This document shows, piece after piece, positions 8,678 through 17,212 of a DNA stretch of 34,263 bases. Each line of letters begins with the position of its first letter. The first letter of the stretch is position 1. The position numbers and the translations under genes were made by a program. Source of the stretch: Oscillospiraceae bacterium (lineage in GTDB: Bacteria; Bacillota; Clostridia; Oscillospirales; CAG-272); the NCBI GenBank assembly GCA_015065075.1, contig SVRA01000009.1, positions 1 to 34,263 on the forward strand, given 5' to 3'. Below the pieces are notes generated by a model, which saw nothing but the letters and a program-made list of their open reading frames with translations, did no database searches and was not told the origin of the DNA.

Positions 8678-9436
8678 TCACTTCTTCTGCTGCTTGCACC
8701 AGATGCTCATAACGAGCTTATGCGGCAGGAGCTTTGTCAATAGCACCTGTCCTCTGATCTGCGCGCCGCAGACCGAGACGTCCTTACCGCGATTCATATC
8801 GCGGACTGCGCGGTTGACGACCTCCTCGGACGTGAAGAACTTATTGTAATATTTTATGGTATCGTCGCTCACGGCGCGGTCGAAGAAATCGGTCTTGACC
8901 CAGCCCGGACAAACCGAGATCATCTTGATCTTACGGCTCTTGAGCTCCTTATTGAGCGCGCGGGAAAGCGACAGAACGAACGCCTTGGTCGCGCCATAGG
9001 TCGCGATATAGGGCACGGGCTGGAAGGACGACAGTGAGCCGAGCTGATATACCTTACTGCCCTCGGGCATATAGGGCAGAGTGAGATAGGTCACCGCCAT
9101 AAGAGCCTTACAGTTGAGGTCGATCATATTCATTTGCTCGGCAAGAGGAATGTCCTCGAAGCTGCCGAATTTGCCAAAGCCTGCCGCGTTGACGAGAGAG
9201 ACGACCTGTGCGTCCGCTTCCTTCAGCAACTCACCGTACTTTTCGATGCTCTCGTTTACCGAGAGGTCGAGCTCAATGGGGCGGATCGTTTTCTCTGTCT
9301 CGCTTTTCAGCTCCTCGAGCTTGTCCTTTCTTCTTGCTATCACCCAAATTTCGTCACAGTCCTCGATCTTGTCGATCATTCTGACGAAGTCTCTTCCCAT
9401 ACCCGAGGATGCGCCTGTAATTACTGAAATTCTCAT
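8678..9436 (-). CDS. Short-chain dehydrogenase/reductase (SDR)
   Basis: 252 aa. The Rossmann nucleotide-binding motif is at the N-terminus (MRISVITGASSGMGRDF), followed by NAAGFGKFG, the catalytic serine (LGSLSSFQP) and YxxxK (YGATK), then CPGWVKTDFF. This is a classical SDR using NAD(P)(H). The substrate is not deducible. The track start at 9505 is rejected: the first 23 residues run back into the FkbM gene end, while ATG 9436 has a GGAATGGAG ribosome binding site. That site is part of a small repeat (9444-9471) also found before the PBP2 gene. It is 38 nt downstream of the FkbM gene and probably co-transcribed with it. Confidence 0.88.
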   Translation of the reverse strand: MRISVITGASSGMGRDFVRMIDKIEDCDEIWVIARRKDKLEELKSETEKTIRPIELDLSVNESIEKYGELLKEADAQVVSLVNAAGFGKFGSFEDIPLAEQMNMIDLNCKALMAVTYLTLPYMPEGSKVYQLGSLSSFQPVPYIATYGATKAFVLSLSRALNKELKSRKIKMISVCPGWVKTDFFDRAVSDDTIKYYNKFFTSEEVVNRAVRDMNRGKDVSVCGAQIRGQVLLTKLLPHKLVMSIWCKQQKK

Positions 9437-9443
9437 AAAAATC

Positions 9444-9471
9444 TCCATTCCGCCGCCTGCGCGGCACAAAT
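9444..9471 (-). repeat. Small palindromic repeat carrying an RBS, copy 1
   Basis: 28 nt whose flanks match a second copy at 14234-14262. On the minus strand it reads ATTTGTGCCGC, a 4-nt loop, then GCGGCGGAATGGA. The GCCGC/GCGGC arms form a hairpin and the end supplies the Shine-Dalgarno sequence for the SDR gene, exactly 7 nt before its ATG. It starts a few nt after the FkbM stop codon. Confidence 0.6.
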
Positions 9472-9474
9472 TTA

Positions 9475-10560
9475 TTATTTCACGGCGATGAGCACCGTAT
9501 CCCATGCGGGAATATATTGTCTTCTGCGTATATAAAATTTATATTCGGGGAAACGCTCGTGTATCATTAAGGGAAGTTCAAAGATGTCCTCGCTTCTATG
9601 ATAGAGTGATATCATAAGCGCGGGGCGATGCGCCTCGATCGTTTTGAGCGAGCCCAATATGGCTTCCTTTTCCGAACCCTCGACGTCGTATTTGATATAG
9701 TCTATCCCTTTTCCGTCAAGGATATTGTCGAGCGAATCTGCATCAGTCTCGACTATCTTCGGCTGCTTGGTGACGGGCATCTGCGCTCCCGAGACAAGCG
9801 ACGAATTGCGGTTTCCGCTTCCGTCGAAGTACAAGATCGCTCTGTCCGACCACGCGGCGATTTTGAGAGGTGTGATTTTGAAATCTTCGACCGTTTCAGA
9901 ATATTCGGAAAGCTTTTTGTGATTTCTGCGGTCGGGCTCGAACGCTATTGCGCTCTTTAATTTCGGGGAGAATGGAGTTATCTCACGAAGCGTATCGCCG
10001 TTATACGCGCCAAGGTCGGCTATGTGCTCAAATTTCTCTGCGCCAAGCAGATGGTAGACCTCGGAAAAATCCGAGTGGGAATTTTTCAGATAACAGACAT
10101 CTCCGCTTAATTTGTAGTTCACGACCGACCTAAATACCTCTTTTGACTTTTCGTCACAAAGCAGGCCCTCGGCTTGATCGAATTTTTCTTCGTTTTCGGC
10201 GTAAAACTCATAATTAAAGAGATTGTCGCCGCAGACGGGGACGTCGGGGGCATAAAGCTCGCATTCGGAGGCAATACGGTAAATATTCCCCAAAACGTCA
10301 GGCAAGGACGAGGCGAATGAGAGCAAAATAATCATATTGTCACTGCCGTATTTCTCTTTGGCCTCGGAATACGACAAAACTCTTTTTCCGTGGAACAAAT
10401 GCCCTCTTACAAAGCCGTCGCTGGCAAAAAAATCAGCGATCTCTATGCCGTAGCGTTCGCAAACCGACAGAATCTTGTCGGCTCCGTTCCCCATGCCGTA
10501 CATCAATATTTTTTTGTCACTTTTTTGCAGATACGTCCACAAATCTTTATTTTTCAACAT
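9475..10560 (-). CDS. FkbM family methyltransferase
   Basis: 361 aa. The C-terminal half has the FkbM SAM-dependent methyltransferase pattern: SAM site DLGAYNGDTLREI, acidic turn AFEPDRRNHKKL, and DYIKYDVEGSEKEAI, a hallmark of the family. The N-terminal ~130 residues begin with a separate Rossmann-like start, KILMYGMGNGADKIL, then FASDGF and NMIILLSFASS; similar accessory domains occur in sugar-modifying proteins. FkbM enzymes O-methylate sugars or small molecules; the substrate here is unknown. The start ATG has AAGGG upstream. It is first in a two-gene unit with the SDR gene, transcribed from a promoter at 10637-10665. Confidence 0.88.
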   Translation of the reverse strand: MLKNKDLWTYLQKSDKKILMYGMGNGADKILSVCERYGIEIADFFASDGFVRGHLFHGKRVLSYSEAKEKYGSDNMIILLSFASSLPDVLGNIYRIASECELYAPDVPVCGDNLFNYEFYAENEEKFDQAEGLLCDEKSKEVFRSVVNYKLSGDVCYLKNSHSDFSEVYHLLGAEKFEHIADLGAYNGDTLREITPFSPKLKSAIAFEPDRRNHKKLSEYSETVEDFKITPLKIAAWSDRAILYFDGSGNRNSSLVSGAQMPVTKQPKIVETDADSLDNILDGKGIDYIKYDVEGSEKEAILGSLKTIEAHRPALMISLYHRSEDIFELPLMIHERFPEYKFYIRRRQYIPAWDTVLIAVK

Positions 10561-10581
10561 CTGTACAGACCCTTTTTCGTA

Positions 10582-10610
10582 TTGACATCGGTCGGCTTTT
10601 GTGATAAAAT
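10582..10610 (+). promoter_or_regulatory. Sigma-A promoter for the HIT gene
   Basis: Perfect -35 TTGACA (10582-10587), 17-nt spacer, -10 TAAAAT (10605-10610). It fires toward the HIT gene, about 80 nt upstream of its ATG, and partly faces the divergent FkbM promoter. Confidence 0.75.
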
Positions 10611-10636
10611 ATTCTTGTAGAGCCGATCCTGCTTTT

Positions 10637-10665
10637 ATTATAGCAGACCGATACGGTTTTGTAAA
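10637..10665 (-). promoter_or_regulatory. Sigma-A promoter for the FkbM-SDR unit
   Basis: On the minus strand -35 TTTACA (complement 10660-10665), 17-nt spacer and a perfect -10 TATAAT (complement 10637-10642). It lies upstream of the FkbM gene. Because the HIT promoter lies between it and FkbM on the other strand, the two transcripts overlap at their 5' ends. Confidence 0.75.
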
Positions 10666-10693
10666 GAAGATTTATCGAAAAGGAGATCAAAAA

Positions 10694-11032
10694 ATGTCTT
10701 GTTTGTTTTGTAAAATAATTGCGGGAGAGATCCCCTCCGCGAAGGTTTACGAGGACGAAAAGGTCTATGCATTCAAGGATATTAACCCCCAAGCGCCTGT
10801 TCACGTACTTGTTATTCCCCGCGAGCATATAGAATCCGCAGACTGTGTAAATGCAGAAAACTCTGCATCGGTCAGCGCAGTATTTGAGGCTATTCCGAAG
10901 GTCGCGGCGGCTTGCGGTCTTGCTAACGGCTACCGTGTTATCACTAATGTGGGTGAGGACGGCTGTCAGAGCGTTAAGCATCTTCATTTTCATATTCTCG
11001 GCGGCAAAAAGCTGCCCGAAAATATGGGTTGA
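10694..11032 (+). CDS. HIT family nucleotide-binding protein
   Basis: 112 aa, the size of a HinT-like histidine triad protein. The catalytic triad is HLHFHILGG near the C-terminus (HxHxHxx), and the N-terminus is the typical CLFCKIIAGEIPSAKVYEDEKVYAFKDINPQAPVHVLVIPREHI. These proteins hydrolyse nucleoside phosphoramidates and similar nucleotide conjugates. The track start (10601) is upstream of the promoter -10 box, so it is rejected; ATG 10694 has an AAAAGGAGA ribosome binding site. A single-gene unit is likely. Confidence 0.93.
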   Translation: MSCLFCKIIAGEIPSAKVYEDEKVYAFKDINPQAPVHVLVIPREHIESADCVNAENSASVSAVFEAIPKVAAACGLANGYRVITNVGEDGCQSVKHLHFHILGGKKLPENMG

Positions 11033-11094
11033 TTGCGATTTTTGATCAATTTTTTTAAAATTAGTGTTCTTTTCACTCAAAAATGACAAAACTA

Positions 11095-11123
11095 TTGACT
11101 ATGGGAATTTTGCATAGTAAAAT
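11095..11123 (+). promoter_or_regulatory. Sigma-A promoter for the nucleotidyltransferase
   Basis: -35 TTGACT (11095-11100), 17-nt spacer, -10 TAAAAT (11118-11123), 33 nt before the ATG at 11157. Each box has one mismatch to consensus. Confidence 0.7.
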
Positions 11124-11156
11124 TAACGTGTAAAAATAGTAAAACGAGGATAATTT

Positions 11157-12083
11157 ATGGAAACAACACTTATAATTATGGCGGCAGGTATAGGCTCGCG
11201 TTTCGGCGGCGGCATCAAGCAGCTTGCTCCTGTAGGCCCTTCGGGCGAGATAATTATGGATTATTCGATCCACGACGCACTTGAGGCGGGCTTCAACAAG
11301 GTAGTATTTATCATTCGCAAGGATCTTGAAGAAGATTTCCGCAGAATAATCGGTGATCGCATCGAAAAGATCTGTCCCTGCGCTTACGCTTTCCAGGAGG
11401 TAGAGAATCTTCCCGGTGGATTTAAAAATCCTGAGGGCAGAACGAAGCCCTGGGGCACGGGTCACGCAGTTCTTGCATGCAAGGGAATCGTCGACACGCC
11501 TGCGCTTGTCATCAACGCCGACGACTACTATGGCAAGGACGCATACGTAAAGCTTCACGATTATATCGTAAACAAAATGGACACCTCGCGTGAGGACGTG
11601 CTTGACATCGCTATGCCCGGATTTATTCTCGGCAACACGCTCTCCGACAACGGTGCGGTAACGCGCGGTATCTGCTCGGTTGATGAAAATAACAGCCTTT
11701 CCTCTATCGTTGAGACCTCCAATATCTACAAGGGAGAAAACGGCACGGCTTACGTTGAGGAAAAAGATGGCAGCAAACGTCCCGTCGACACCGACGCACT
11801 CGTTTCCATGAATATGTGGGCGTTCTCCCCGAAATTTATCGACAGGCTTGAGGGCGGCTTTATCGACTTCCTTGCAAGCGGCAACTCGAAAGAGATGAAG
11901 TCCGAATATCTGCTTCCGACGATCATTGGCAACATGCTCGAGGACGGTACGGCAACGGTCAAGGTTCTCAAGACCGAGGACAAGTGGTTCGGAGTCACCT
12001 ACAAGGAGGACAAGGATTACGTGATAGAGTCCTTTAAGAAGCTGATCGCAGATGGCGTTTACAAGGAAAAGCTATTTGAATAA
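11157..12083 (+). CDS. Sugar-phosphate nucleotidyltransferase family protein
   Basis: 308 aa. It has the GT-A nucleotidyltransferase start: LIIMAAGIGSRFGGGIKQLAPVGPSGEIIMDYSI, a variant of the nucleotide-binding GxGxRxxxxxK signature, then KPWGTGHAVLACKG and the metal-binding aspartates in VINADDYYG. Such enzymes make NDP-sugars from sugar-1-phosphates and an NTP. The sugar and base cannot be told from the sequence, and no sugar-biosynthesis genes are adjacent. The ATG has a CGAGGA ribosome binding site. It has its own promoter and ends at a strong terminator shared with the convergent PBP2 gene. Confidence 0.85.
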   Translation: METTLIIMAAGIGSRFGGGIKQLAPVGPSGEIIMDYSIHDALEAGFNKVVFIIRKDLEEDFRRIIGDRIEKICPCAYAFQEVENLPGGFKNPEGRTKPWGTGHAVLACKGIVDTPALVINADDYYGKDAYVKLHDYIVNKMDTSREDVLDIAMPGFILGNTLSDNGAVTRGICSVDENNSLSSIVETSNIYKGENGTAYVEEKDGSKRPVDTDALVSMNMWAFSPKFIDRLEGGFIDFLASGNSKEMKSEYLLPTIIGNMLEDGTATVKVLKTEDKWFGVTYKEDKDYVIESFKKLIADGVYKEKLFE

Positions 12084-12092
12084 ACTCATACC

Positions 12093-12124
12093 AAAAACGG
12101 TTCCGCACATGCGGAACCGTTTTT
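12093..12124. terminator. Bidirectional Rho-independent terminator
   Basis: Perfect 15-bp inverted repeat with A5 and T5 at the stem ends (AAAAACGGTTCCGCA / TGCGGAACCGTTTTT) and a 2-nt gap. It lies between the convergent nucleotidyltransferase and PBP2 genes and can serve both. Confidence 0.88.
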
Positions 12125-12126
12125 CT

Positions 12127-14226
12127 TTAATCATTGTAATATGCCTCGAGCACTGCTGCCGCGGCCTTTGAAGCGTACGTACCGCCTCCCGCTTTTTCGA
12201 TGACCGAGGTCACTATGATCTCGGGATTTGAATAGGGTGCGGCGCAAACAAACAGACCGTTATCTGTCAGATTTCCACCTAGCTGTGCAGTACCCGTCTT
12301 TCCTCCGACCTTAACGGGAATCTTCGACATATACGAGGAGACCGACGCCGATCCCTCGACCATTTGTCGCATGCCCGACTCAACGGTCTTGACCGCCTCG
12401 CTCGACAGGGATATTTTACTCAACACCTCGGGGGCATATTCATAAACCAGTGCTCCGTCGTAGGATCTGACCTCCTTGAGCAGATGTGCCGAATATCTTG
12501 TTCCCCCGTTGAGCACGGTGGAAACGTACACCGAGAGCTGCATAGGGGTATATGAATTATCAGACTGACCGATAGCCGCCGATATGGTATCTCCCTGCCA
12601 CCACGCGCGGCCGCCGTGCTCCTCTCTGTACGCGGGTCCTGCCAATATTCCCTTATATTCGTTGAGCTCGATTCCCGTATAGCAGCCAAGTCCGTACGCC
12701 GTGCAGTATTCGTTCATCATATAGATGTCCATCAATCTGCCAAGCTCGTAAAAATAGCAGTTGCACGACACCTCCAGAGCACCAGTTGCGTTTATATATC
12801 CGTGCTTGCCCGGATACACCCAACAGTTAGGCGCAAAGCCCGAGCTTGCGTAATACGTATATTCTCCGCCGCAATATATGTACGAAAGCGGATCTATGGT
12901 ATGACTATCTACTCCCGCAGCAACCATACCCAGCTTAAAGGTCGAGCCCGGGGCATAAAGTCCTAAAAGCGCTCTGTTGTAAAGGGGAAATCTTGGGTCG
13001 CTAGATAAGGAATTATAGTCTTGTGTATAGGTGGAAAGATCGTACGTTGGATACGATGCCAAAACTAGCACATCTCCCGTGTCGGGATCGGTTGCCGTGA
13101 TAGCGCCGCCCTCCTGCTTAGAGAGTGCCTCAACTGATTGCTTAAGTGCATCCTCGGCAGCTATCTGAAGGTCGATATCTATCGTAAGGTAGACGTCATT
13201 TCCTGCCACTGCTTCACGCTCGATATAGCTATCAATAATATTTCCGTTTTTGTCCTCGACTATGACCTTGACTCCGTCAATGCCTCGCAGATATTCCTCA
13301 AACGCTTGCTCGCAGCCGTCGAGTCCGACCACGTCGTTCATCTGATAGCCAAGTGATTGATAATGCTCCCACTCTCCCGTGGGAATAGCTCCCGTTCTGC
13401 CAAGCAGATGCGAGGCGTAGCCAGGATACTTGTAGGCTCTCGAGCTCTCAACGGCGAAGTCCGCACCGACTACGTTCATTTCCTCAACGAAGGTTATAAA
13501 AACAACGTCGATATCCTTTGCCATAACGTAGCGGTTATATATCGAAAAGTCAGCGACCTCCATATCGTATCTGACCTTAAGGATTGTGTCTATTTGTTTA
13601 TCGGTGAATAATCTCTCACCACTCGTATCGGTCGCGTCAAGACTGTATCTTGAAATATACCAATCCACTATCTCCTGCTCCGTTGGGAACTCATCGGGAG
13701 CCTCTGCGTAGAATTTTTCAAGATACGATACGGTCAGCTTATCCGTGTCGACTGCCTCACTATCCTCGATCTCATTCACAGCTATCCTTTTGAGCAATCG
13801 GTAATATATATTTGAATCGGTATCCCTTGCCTCTTGGCTGTACGTATAATTCGGGTACGCACCCTCAAACGGAAAGCTCGACTCTGTTCTTTTGTCGTTA
13901 TTTCCCGTTGCCGTGAGCGCATAGTCTGCCTGCAATATCGCATAATTACGGTCGGTCTGCGTTGCCGCCATAGCGTCGTAATCAAAAACGAAATCGTAGG
14001 TATATTCGTTATACACAAGCAAATTTCCGTTGCGGTCGTATATCTCTCCGCGCACGGCTTGTATCGGCTCGCGTCGCTCGTAATATCTGTCAGTGTTTAT
14101 TTTTTCACTCGCATCGGCATTTGATATCACGTTGAACATACGAATAAAATATACTAAGCAGACAACTACGAAAAATATCGCTATGCAGGCAATACGGATC
14201 GGTATTTTCCTGTCCTTTATTTGCAT
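12127..14226 (-). CDS. mrdA: Penicillin-binding protein 2 (class B transpeptidase)
   Basis: About 699 aa. It crosslinks peptidoglycan during rod elongation. There is one N-terminal membrane segment (IRIACIAIFFVVVCLVYFIRMF), a dimerisation domain starting EPIQAVRGEIYDRNGNLLVYN, and the penicillin-binding domain with all three active-site motifs: STFK (Ser about 428), SCN (about 487) and KTG (about 643, GGKTGTAQ). The track starts four codons earlier (ATG 14238). I prefer ATG 14226 because a repeat upstream puts its ribosome binding site exactly 7 nt before it, as at the SDR gene. It is last in the maf-mreB-CPBP-PBP2 unit, supporting an elongation role. No rodA is present. Confidence 0.92.
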   Translation of the reverse strand: MQIKDRKIPIRIACIAIFFVVVCLVYFIRMFNVISNADASEKINTDRYYERREPIQAVRGEIYDRNGNLLVYNEYTYDFVFDYDAMAATQTDRNYAILQADYALTATGNNDKRTESSFPFEGAYPNYTYSQEARDTDSNIYYRLLKRIAVNEIEDSEAVDTDKLTVSYLEKFYAEAPDEFPTEQEIVDWYISRYSLDATDTSGERLFTDKQIDTILKVRYDMEVADFSIYNRYVMAKDIDVVFITFVEEMNVVGADFAVESSRAYKYPGYASHLLGRTGAIPTGEWEHYQSLGYQMNDVVGLDGCEQAFEEYLRGIDGVKVIVEDKNGNIIDSYIEREAVAGNDVYLTIDIDLQIAAEDALKQSVEALSKQEGGAITATDPDTGDVLVLASYPTYDLSTYTQDYNSLSSDPRFPLYNRALLGLYAPGSTFKLGMVAAGVDSHTIDPLSYIYCGGEYTYYASSGFAPNCWVYPGKHGYINATGALEVSCNCYFYELGRLMDIYMMNEYCTAYGLGCYTGIELNEYKGILAGPAYREEHGGRAWWQGDTISAAIGQSDNSYTPMQLSVYVSTVLNGGTRYSAHLLKEVRSYDGALVYEYAPEVLSKISLSSEAVKTVESGMRQMVEGSASVSSYMSKIPVKVGGKTGTAQLGGNLTDNGLFVCAAPYSNPEIIVTSVIEKAGGGTYASKAAAAVLEAYYND

Positions 14227-14233
14227 ATTAAAG

Positions 14234-14262
14234 TCCATTCCGCCGCATACTGCGGCACAAAT
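14234..14262 (-). repeat. Small palindromic repeat carrying an RBS, copy 2
   Basis: 29 nt. The 13-nt and 11-nt flanks are identical to the copy at 9444-9471, and only the hairpin loop differs (5 nt instead of 4). It ends 7 nt before ATG 14226 of the PBP2 gene, the same spacing as in the other copy. The GCCGC/GCGGC stem sits just upstream of the Shine-Dalgarno-like GGAATGGA. Confidence 0.6.
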
Positions 14263-14349
14263 GATTTTGATAAAATTATCGCAAAGGCAAATGTTTTAGC
14301 GCGAAAATTGTTTTCAAAAGGGCTATTTCACGCTGAATTAATGGTTAAA

Positions 14350-15429
14350 TTACTGTCCGGGGATCAGATTGAGTGCAAATTCAAGCAAATAGACGACCAA
14401 CATCACGATAGCTCCGCAATTTGCGAACATAACACTCCATGTCTGTCCCTTCGTCAACCCAATCTCCGAGCCCTTAAGCGTTATTCTCTTGCGAAGCACG
14501 ATAGGGATAACTATCGCACACACCATCGCAGCGATAACGACGGAGAAGAACACGAAAAGCGCAAACAGCGGCAAAGAATCGGTCACAAGCGCCTGCATCA
14601 TTTCCGATTCAGTCAGTTCGGGATTGTTGAGGAGCTCAGAGTTTTCAATTCCGCTCGAAAGATATGCCGTAAGTATACTTCCTATGAAATTGAGGGCGGC
14701 GTGCAATCCGATCGACAACCATATCTTGCCCGTATTGTAATAGACGTATCCGAAGACAAGTCCCACCGCAAAGGCATAGAAAAACTGATAAAAATTGCCG
14801 TGCATAAGTCCAAACGCGAGCGCCGAGAAGAATATACTTGCAAACCCTCCGTACTTCTTCGTGCGGTCGATTATAAGCTTTCTGAATACAAGCTCCTCGC
14901 CGATCGGAGCAACTATTACCACGAAAATAGCGGTTATCCACAATTTGTCGTAATCAATAAGACTGGTCAAACCGTTGCTGTAGTCGTACTTTGCTATTTT
15001 CGACACGATGGCCATAAAGATATTTCCCGTGTACGCTCCGATATACATTAAGCCAAAGCTTATGAGAAGTATAAGCAGCCACACGCTAACGCTCATCCTT
15101 TTCTTCTCGGGCCTTTCTGCCTTCATTCTGCCAATAACGAGCAAAAGGATCGGCAATGCAAACAGATACAGCGATATCGGAGAGATCATATTCATAAACA
15201 GAGTACTGTTAAAAAGATCACTGTTAACAGCAAGAACCACTATCTGTATCACTAGCGCAACGGCAAGGTATACCAACGTATAGAGCGCCAATCCAAATCC
15301 AAGTCGGGAAAAATTGCGTTTTTCTTCTCGTATATCCACTGTAAGAGCTTCGGGCTGGTCTTCTCCGACCCGATTCTCAAAATCAAAAATTTCGTTATTC
15401 AAAGTATGCCTCCGTTCAAAACGCCGCAT
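14350..15429 (-). CDS. CPBP (Abi/CAAX-type) intramembrane metalloprotease
   Basis: 359 aa polytopic membrane protein with a ~40-residue charged cytoplasmic N-terminus and about eight hydrophobic segments. All CPBP motifs are present: EExxxR (EELVFR, Glu178-Arg183), FxxxH (FGLMH, His210) and HxxxN (HAALN, His243-Asn247), so the active site is probably intact. These glutamic-type membrane proteases process membrane peptides or act in bacteriocin immunity; the substrate here is unknown. Its ATG overlaps the mreB stop by one base (TGATG), so it is translationally coupled to mreB. It occupies the place where mreC and mreD usually lie between mreB and PBP2. Confidence 0.88.
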   Translation of the reverse strand: MRRFERRHTLNNEIFDFENRVGEDQPEALTVDIREEKRNFSRLGFGLALYTLVYLAVALVIQIVVLAVNSDLFNSTLFMNMISPISLYLFALPILLLVIGRMKAERPEKKRMSVSVWLLILLISFGLMYIGAYTGNIFMAIVSKIAKYDYSNGLTSLIDYDKLWITAIFVVIVAPIGEELVFRKLIIDRTKKYGGFASIFFSALAFGLMHGNFYQFFYAFAVGLVFGYVYYNTGKIWLSIGLHAALNFIGSILTAYLSSGIENSELLNNPELTESEMMQALVTDSLPLFALFVFFSVVIAAMVCAIVIPIVLRKRITLKGSEIGLTKGQTWSVMFANCGAIVMLVVYLLEFALNLIPGQ

Positions 15430-16436
15430 CAGCGGTTTTTGTAAAGTATTCCCCCCGGAATTATCGAGGGCTTCTCAATAAGCTTTGCAATACCTATACA
15501 CTCACAGTCCATAGGATTTTTAGCGGTCGTAACGCGCAGCCCTGTTTTCTTATTTATAAGCTCCGCTATTCCGTTTATATTTGCTCCGCCGCCGACAAGC
15601 ATAATGCCAAAGTCTGAAATGTCGCCCGCAAGCTCAGGAGGAGTGCTTTCAAGCACGCTCGTAATGGTTCTGCAGATCGCTTCGAGCGCGGTATGTATCG
15701 CATTGTAGATATCGTCGGAGCCAACCCTTACCGTTTGCGCACATTTCAGCTTTTCGTTTCGTCCGCTTACGTCCAACAGACCTCTGTTAGCCTCGGGAAG
15801 AGCCGTGCCAAGCCTTACCTTGAGCAGTTCTGCCGTCATTTCTCCGACGTAAAGATCCTTTTTCATTCTCAAATTATTAATGATTGCGGCATCGAGCTTA
15901 TCCCCCGCGAGCTTGACGGCTCTTGAGCGAACTATGCCGCCCGAGCTGATCACGGCAACCTGTGTCATACCACCGCCGATATCGACTATCATACAACCGC
16001 GAGGACTGTTGATCTTAAGTCCTGCGCCGACTGCCGCTGCCATAGACGAACCAACCATTCCCACAGCTTTTGCTCCTGCGGCAAAAATCGCGTTCTCGAC
16101 TGCCAATTTTTCGACCTCTGTGCAGTTTTCGGGCGTGCTGACCAGCACTACGGGGCGGTTGAAGAGCGAGAGCGCCTCGGTCCTCAAGAAGAACTCGTGA
16201 AGCATCAGCGCCGTGACCTCGAAATCAGCCACCACGCCGTTTCTGATAGGTCTGTATGCTTCCATATTGGAGGGGGTCTTGCCTATCATCTTTTTTGCAT
16301 CGCTACCGAGCGCAACTACTACATCCTTATTCTTATCAACGGTTACGACCGTCGGAGAACGCAAGATTATTCCCTTGCCCTTTATAAACATTCTCGTATT
16401 TGACGTTCCAAGGTCAAGTCCTACGTGCTTTGGCAT
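15429..16436 (-). CDS. mreB: Rod shape-determining protein MreB/Mbl
   Basis: 335 aa actin-family ATPase that guides peptidoglycan synthesis along the cell cylinder. Phosphate-1 motif GLDLGTSNTRMF at the N-terminus, then VSTPENCTEVEKLAV, a phosphate-2 motif MIVDIGGGMTQVAVI and the adenosine motif IMLVGGGANINGIAEL. The MreB/Mbl hallmark IRNGVVADFEVTALML is present. Which paralogue (MreB or Mbl) cannot be fixed here. It follows maf by 35 nt and overlaps the CPBP gene by one base. The C-terminus ends IIPGGILYKNR. Confidence 0.92.
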   Translation of the reverse strand: MPKHVGLDLGTSNTRMFIKGKGIILRSPTVVTVDKNKDVVVALGSDAKKMIGKTPSNMEAYRPIRNGVVADFEVTALMLHEFFLRTEALSLFNRPVVLVSTPENCTEVEKLAVENAIFAAGAKAVGMVGSSMAAAVGAGLKINSPRGCMIVDIGGGMTQVAVISSGGIVRSRAVKLAGDKLDAAIINNLRMKKDLYVGEMTAELLKVRLGTALPEANRGLLDVSGRNEKLKCAQTVRVGSDDIYNAIHTALEAICRTITSVLESTPPELAGDISDFGIMLVGGGANINGIAELINKKTGLRVTTAKNPMDCECIGIAKLIEKPSIIPGGILYKNR

Positions 16437-16471
16437 ATTCCCCCTCCTTTCTACAGATTTTTTCTCTCTTA

Positions 16472-17056
16472 TTATCTTATGTCGTTTATATTTAAGTTAA
16501 ACTCTTTTTTCAGCGTTTTACAGAGAAGATTTACGGGCAGACCGACGACGTTGAAATAATCGCCCTCAAGTCCGCTTATATAAACGCTTGCAAGTCCCTG
16601 CACCGCATATCCGCCCGCCTTATCGTACGGCTCGGAGCTACTAACGTACCGCTCTATTTCGGCATCGGTCATCTCGTCAAACGCAACCTTCGTTTGCGCC
16701 GCCGCGCCGACTTCCTTGCCATTAAGATAAAGATAAATCCCGCTTACGACCGAGTGCTTCTTTCCCGAAAGCAATCTTATCATTCTCTCTGCGTCGCTTT
16801 TGTCCTTTGGTTTTCCGAGAAACTCTCCATCGGCATACACCAAAGTGTCGCACGCGATTACAAGACAATCGCTCTTATCGGCCAGCTTTTCGATAACGGC
16901 TCTGCCTTTTCTTGCGGCAAGAGTCATAACTAGCTCCTCGGGATCGGTGATATCACTGCTTTCATCGGCATCAGCCGTAACTATATCAAATTTCAATCCA
17001 AGATTTTCAAGTATCTCTTTTCTTCTCGGAGATTTTGAAGCGAGAATTATCTTCAT
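16472..17056 (-). CDS. maf: Maf family nucleoside triphosphate pyrophosphatase
   Basis: 194 aa. The N-terminus MKIILASKSPRRKEILENLGL is the Maf signature (SxSPRR), followed by DESSD, ARKGRAVIEKL, ACDTLVYADGEFLGKPKD and VSGIYL. Maf proteins hydrolyse non-canonical or methylated (d)NTPs to monophosphates. The track start (17110) is replaced by ATG 17056, which has a GAAGGAAT ribosome binding site; the extra 18 residues are not conserved. It is the first gene of the rod-shape unit, a frequent position in Bacillota. Confidence 0.92.
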   Translation of the reverse strand: MKIILASKSPRRKEILENLGLKFDIVTADADESSDITDPEELVMTLAARKGRAVIEKLADKSDCLVIACDTLVYADGEFLGKPKDKSDAERMIRLLSGKKHSVVSGIYLYLNGKEVGAAAQTKVAFDEMTDAEIERYVSSSEPYDKAGGYAVQGLASVYISGLEGDYFNVVGLPVNLLCKTLKKEFNLNINDIR

Positions 17057-17078
17057 AACAAAATTCCTTCGTTTTGCT

Positions 17079-17144
17079 ATATGGGCAGACTTACCCATAT
17101 TATTACTCATTATAAATTATATCACAATCTCTCGGCTTTTGCAA
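17079..17144 (-). promoter_or_regulatory. Promoter and 5' leader of the maf-mreB-CPBP-PBP2 unit
   Basis: On the minus strand -35 TTGCAA (complement 17139-17144), 17-nt spacer and perfect -10 TATAAT (complement 17116-17121). Downstream, before the maf ribosome binding site, is a 7-bp inverted repeat ATATGGG/CCCATAT (17079-17085 and 17094-17100) that could be a short leader hairpin or an operator; no role is shown. Confidence 0.7.
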
Positions 17145-17212
17145 GTCCAATAGCGGAACAAATTGCGAAAAATCGCCCAAAATTCGACAAATATTTTATC
17201 AACATGGCAAGC

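Noticed and set aside
14221-15051. 276-aa plus-strand ORF
   Set aside because: Antisense to the CPBP protease, whose three active-site motifs are intact on the minus strand.
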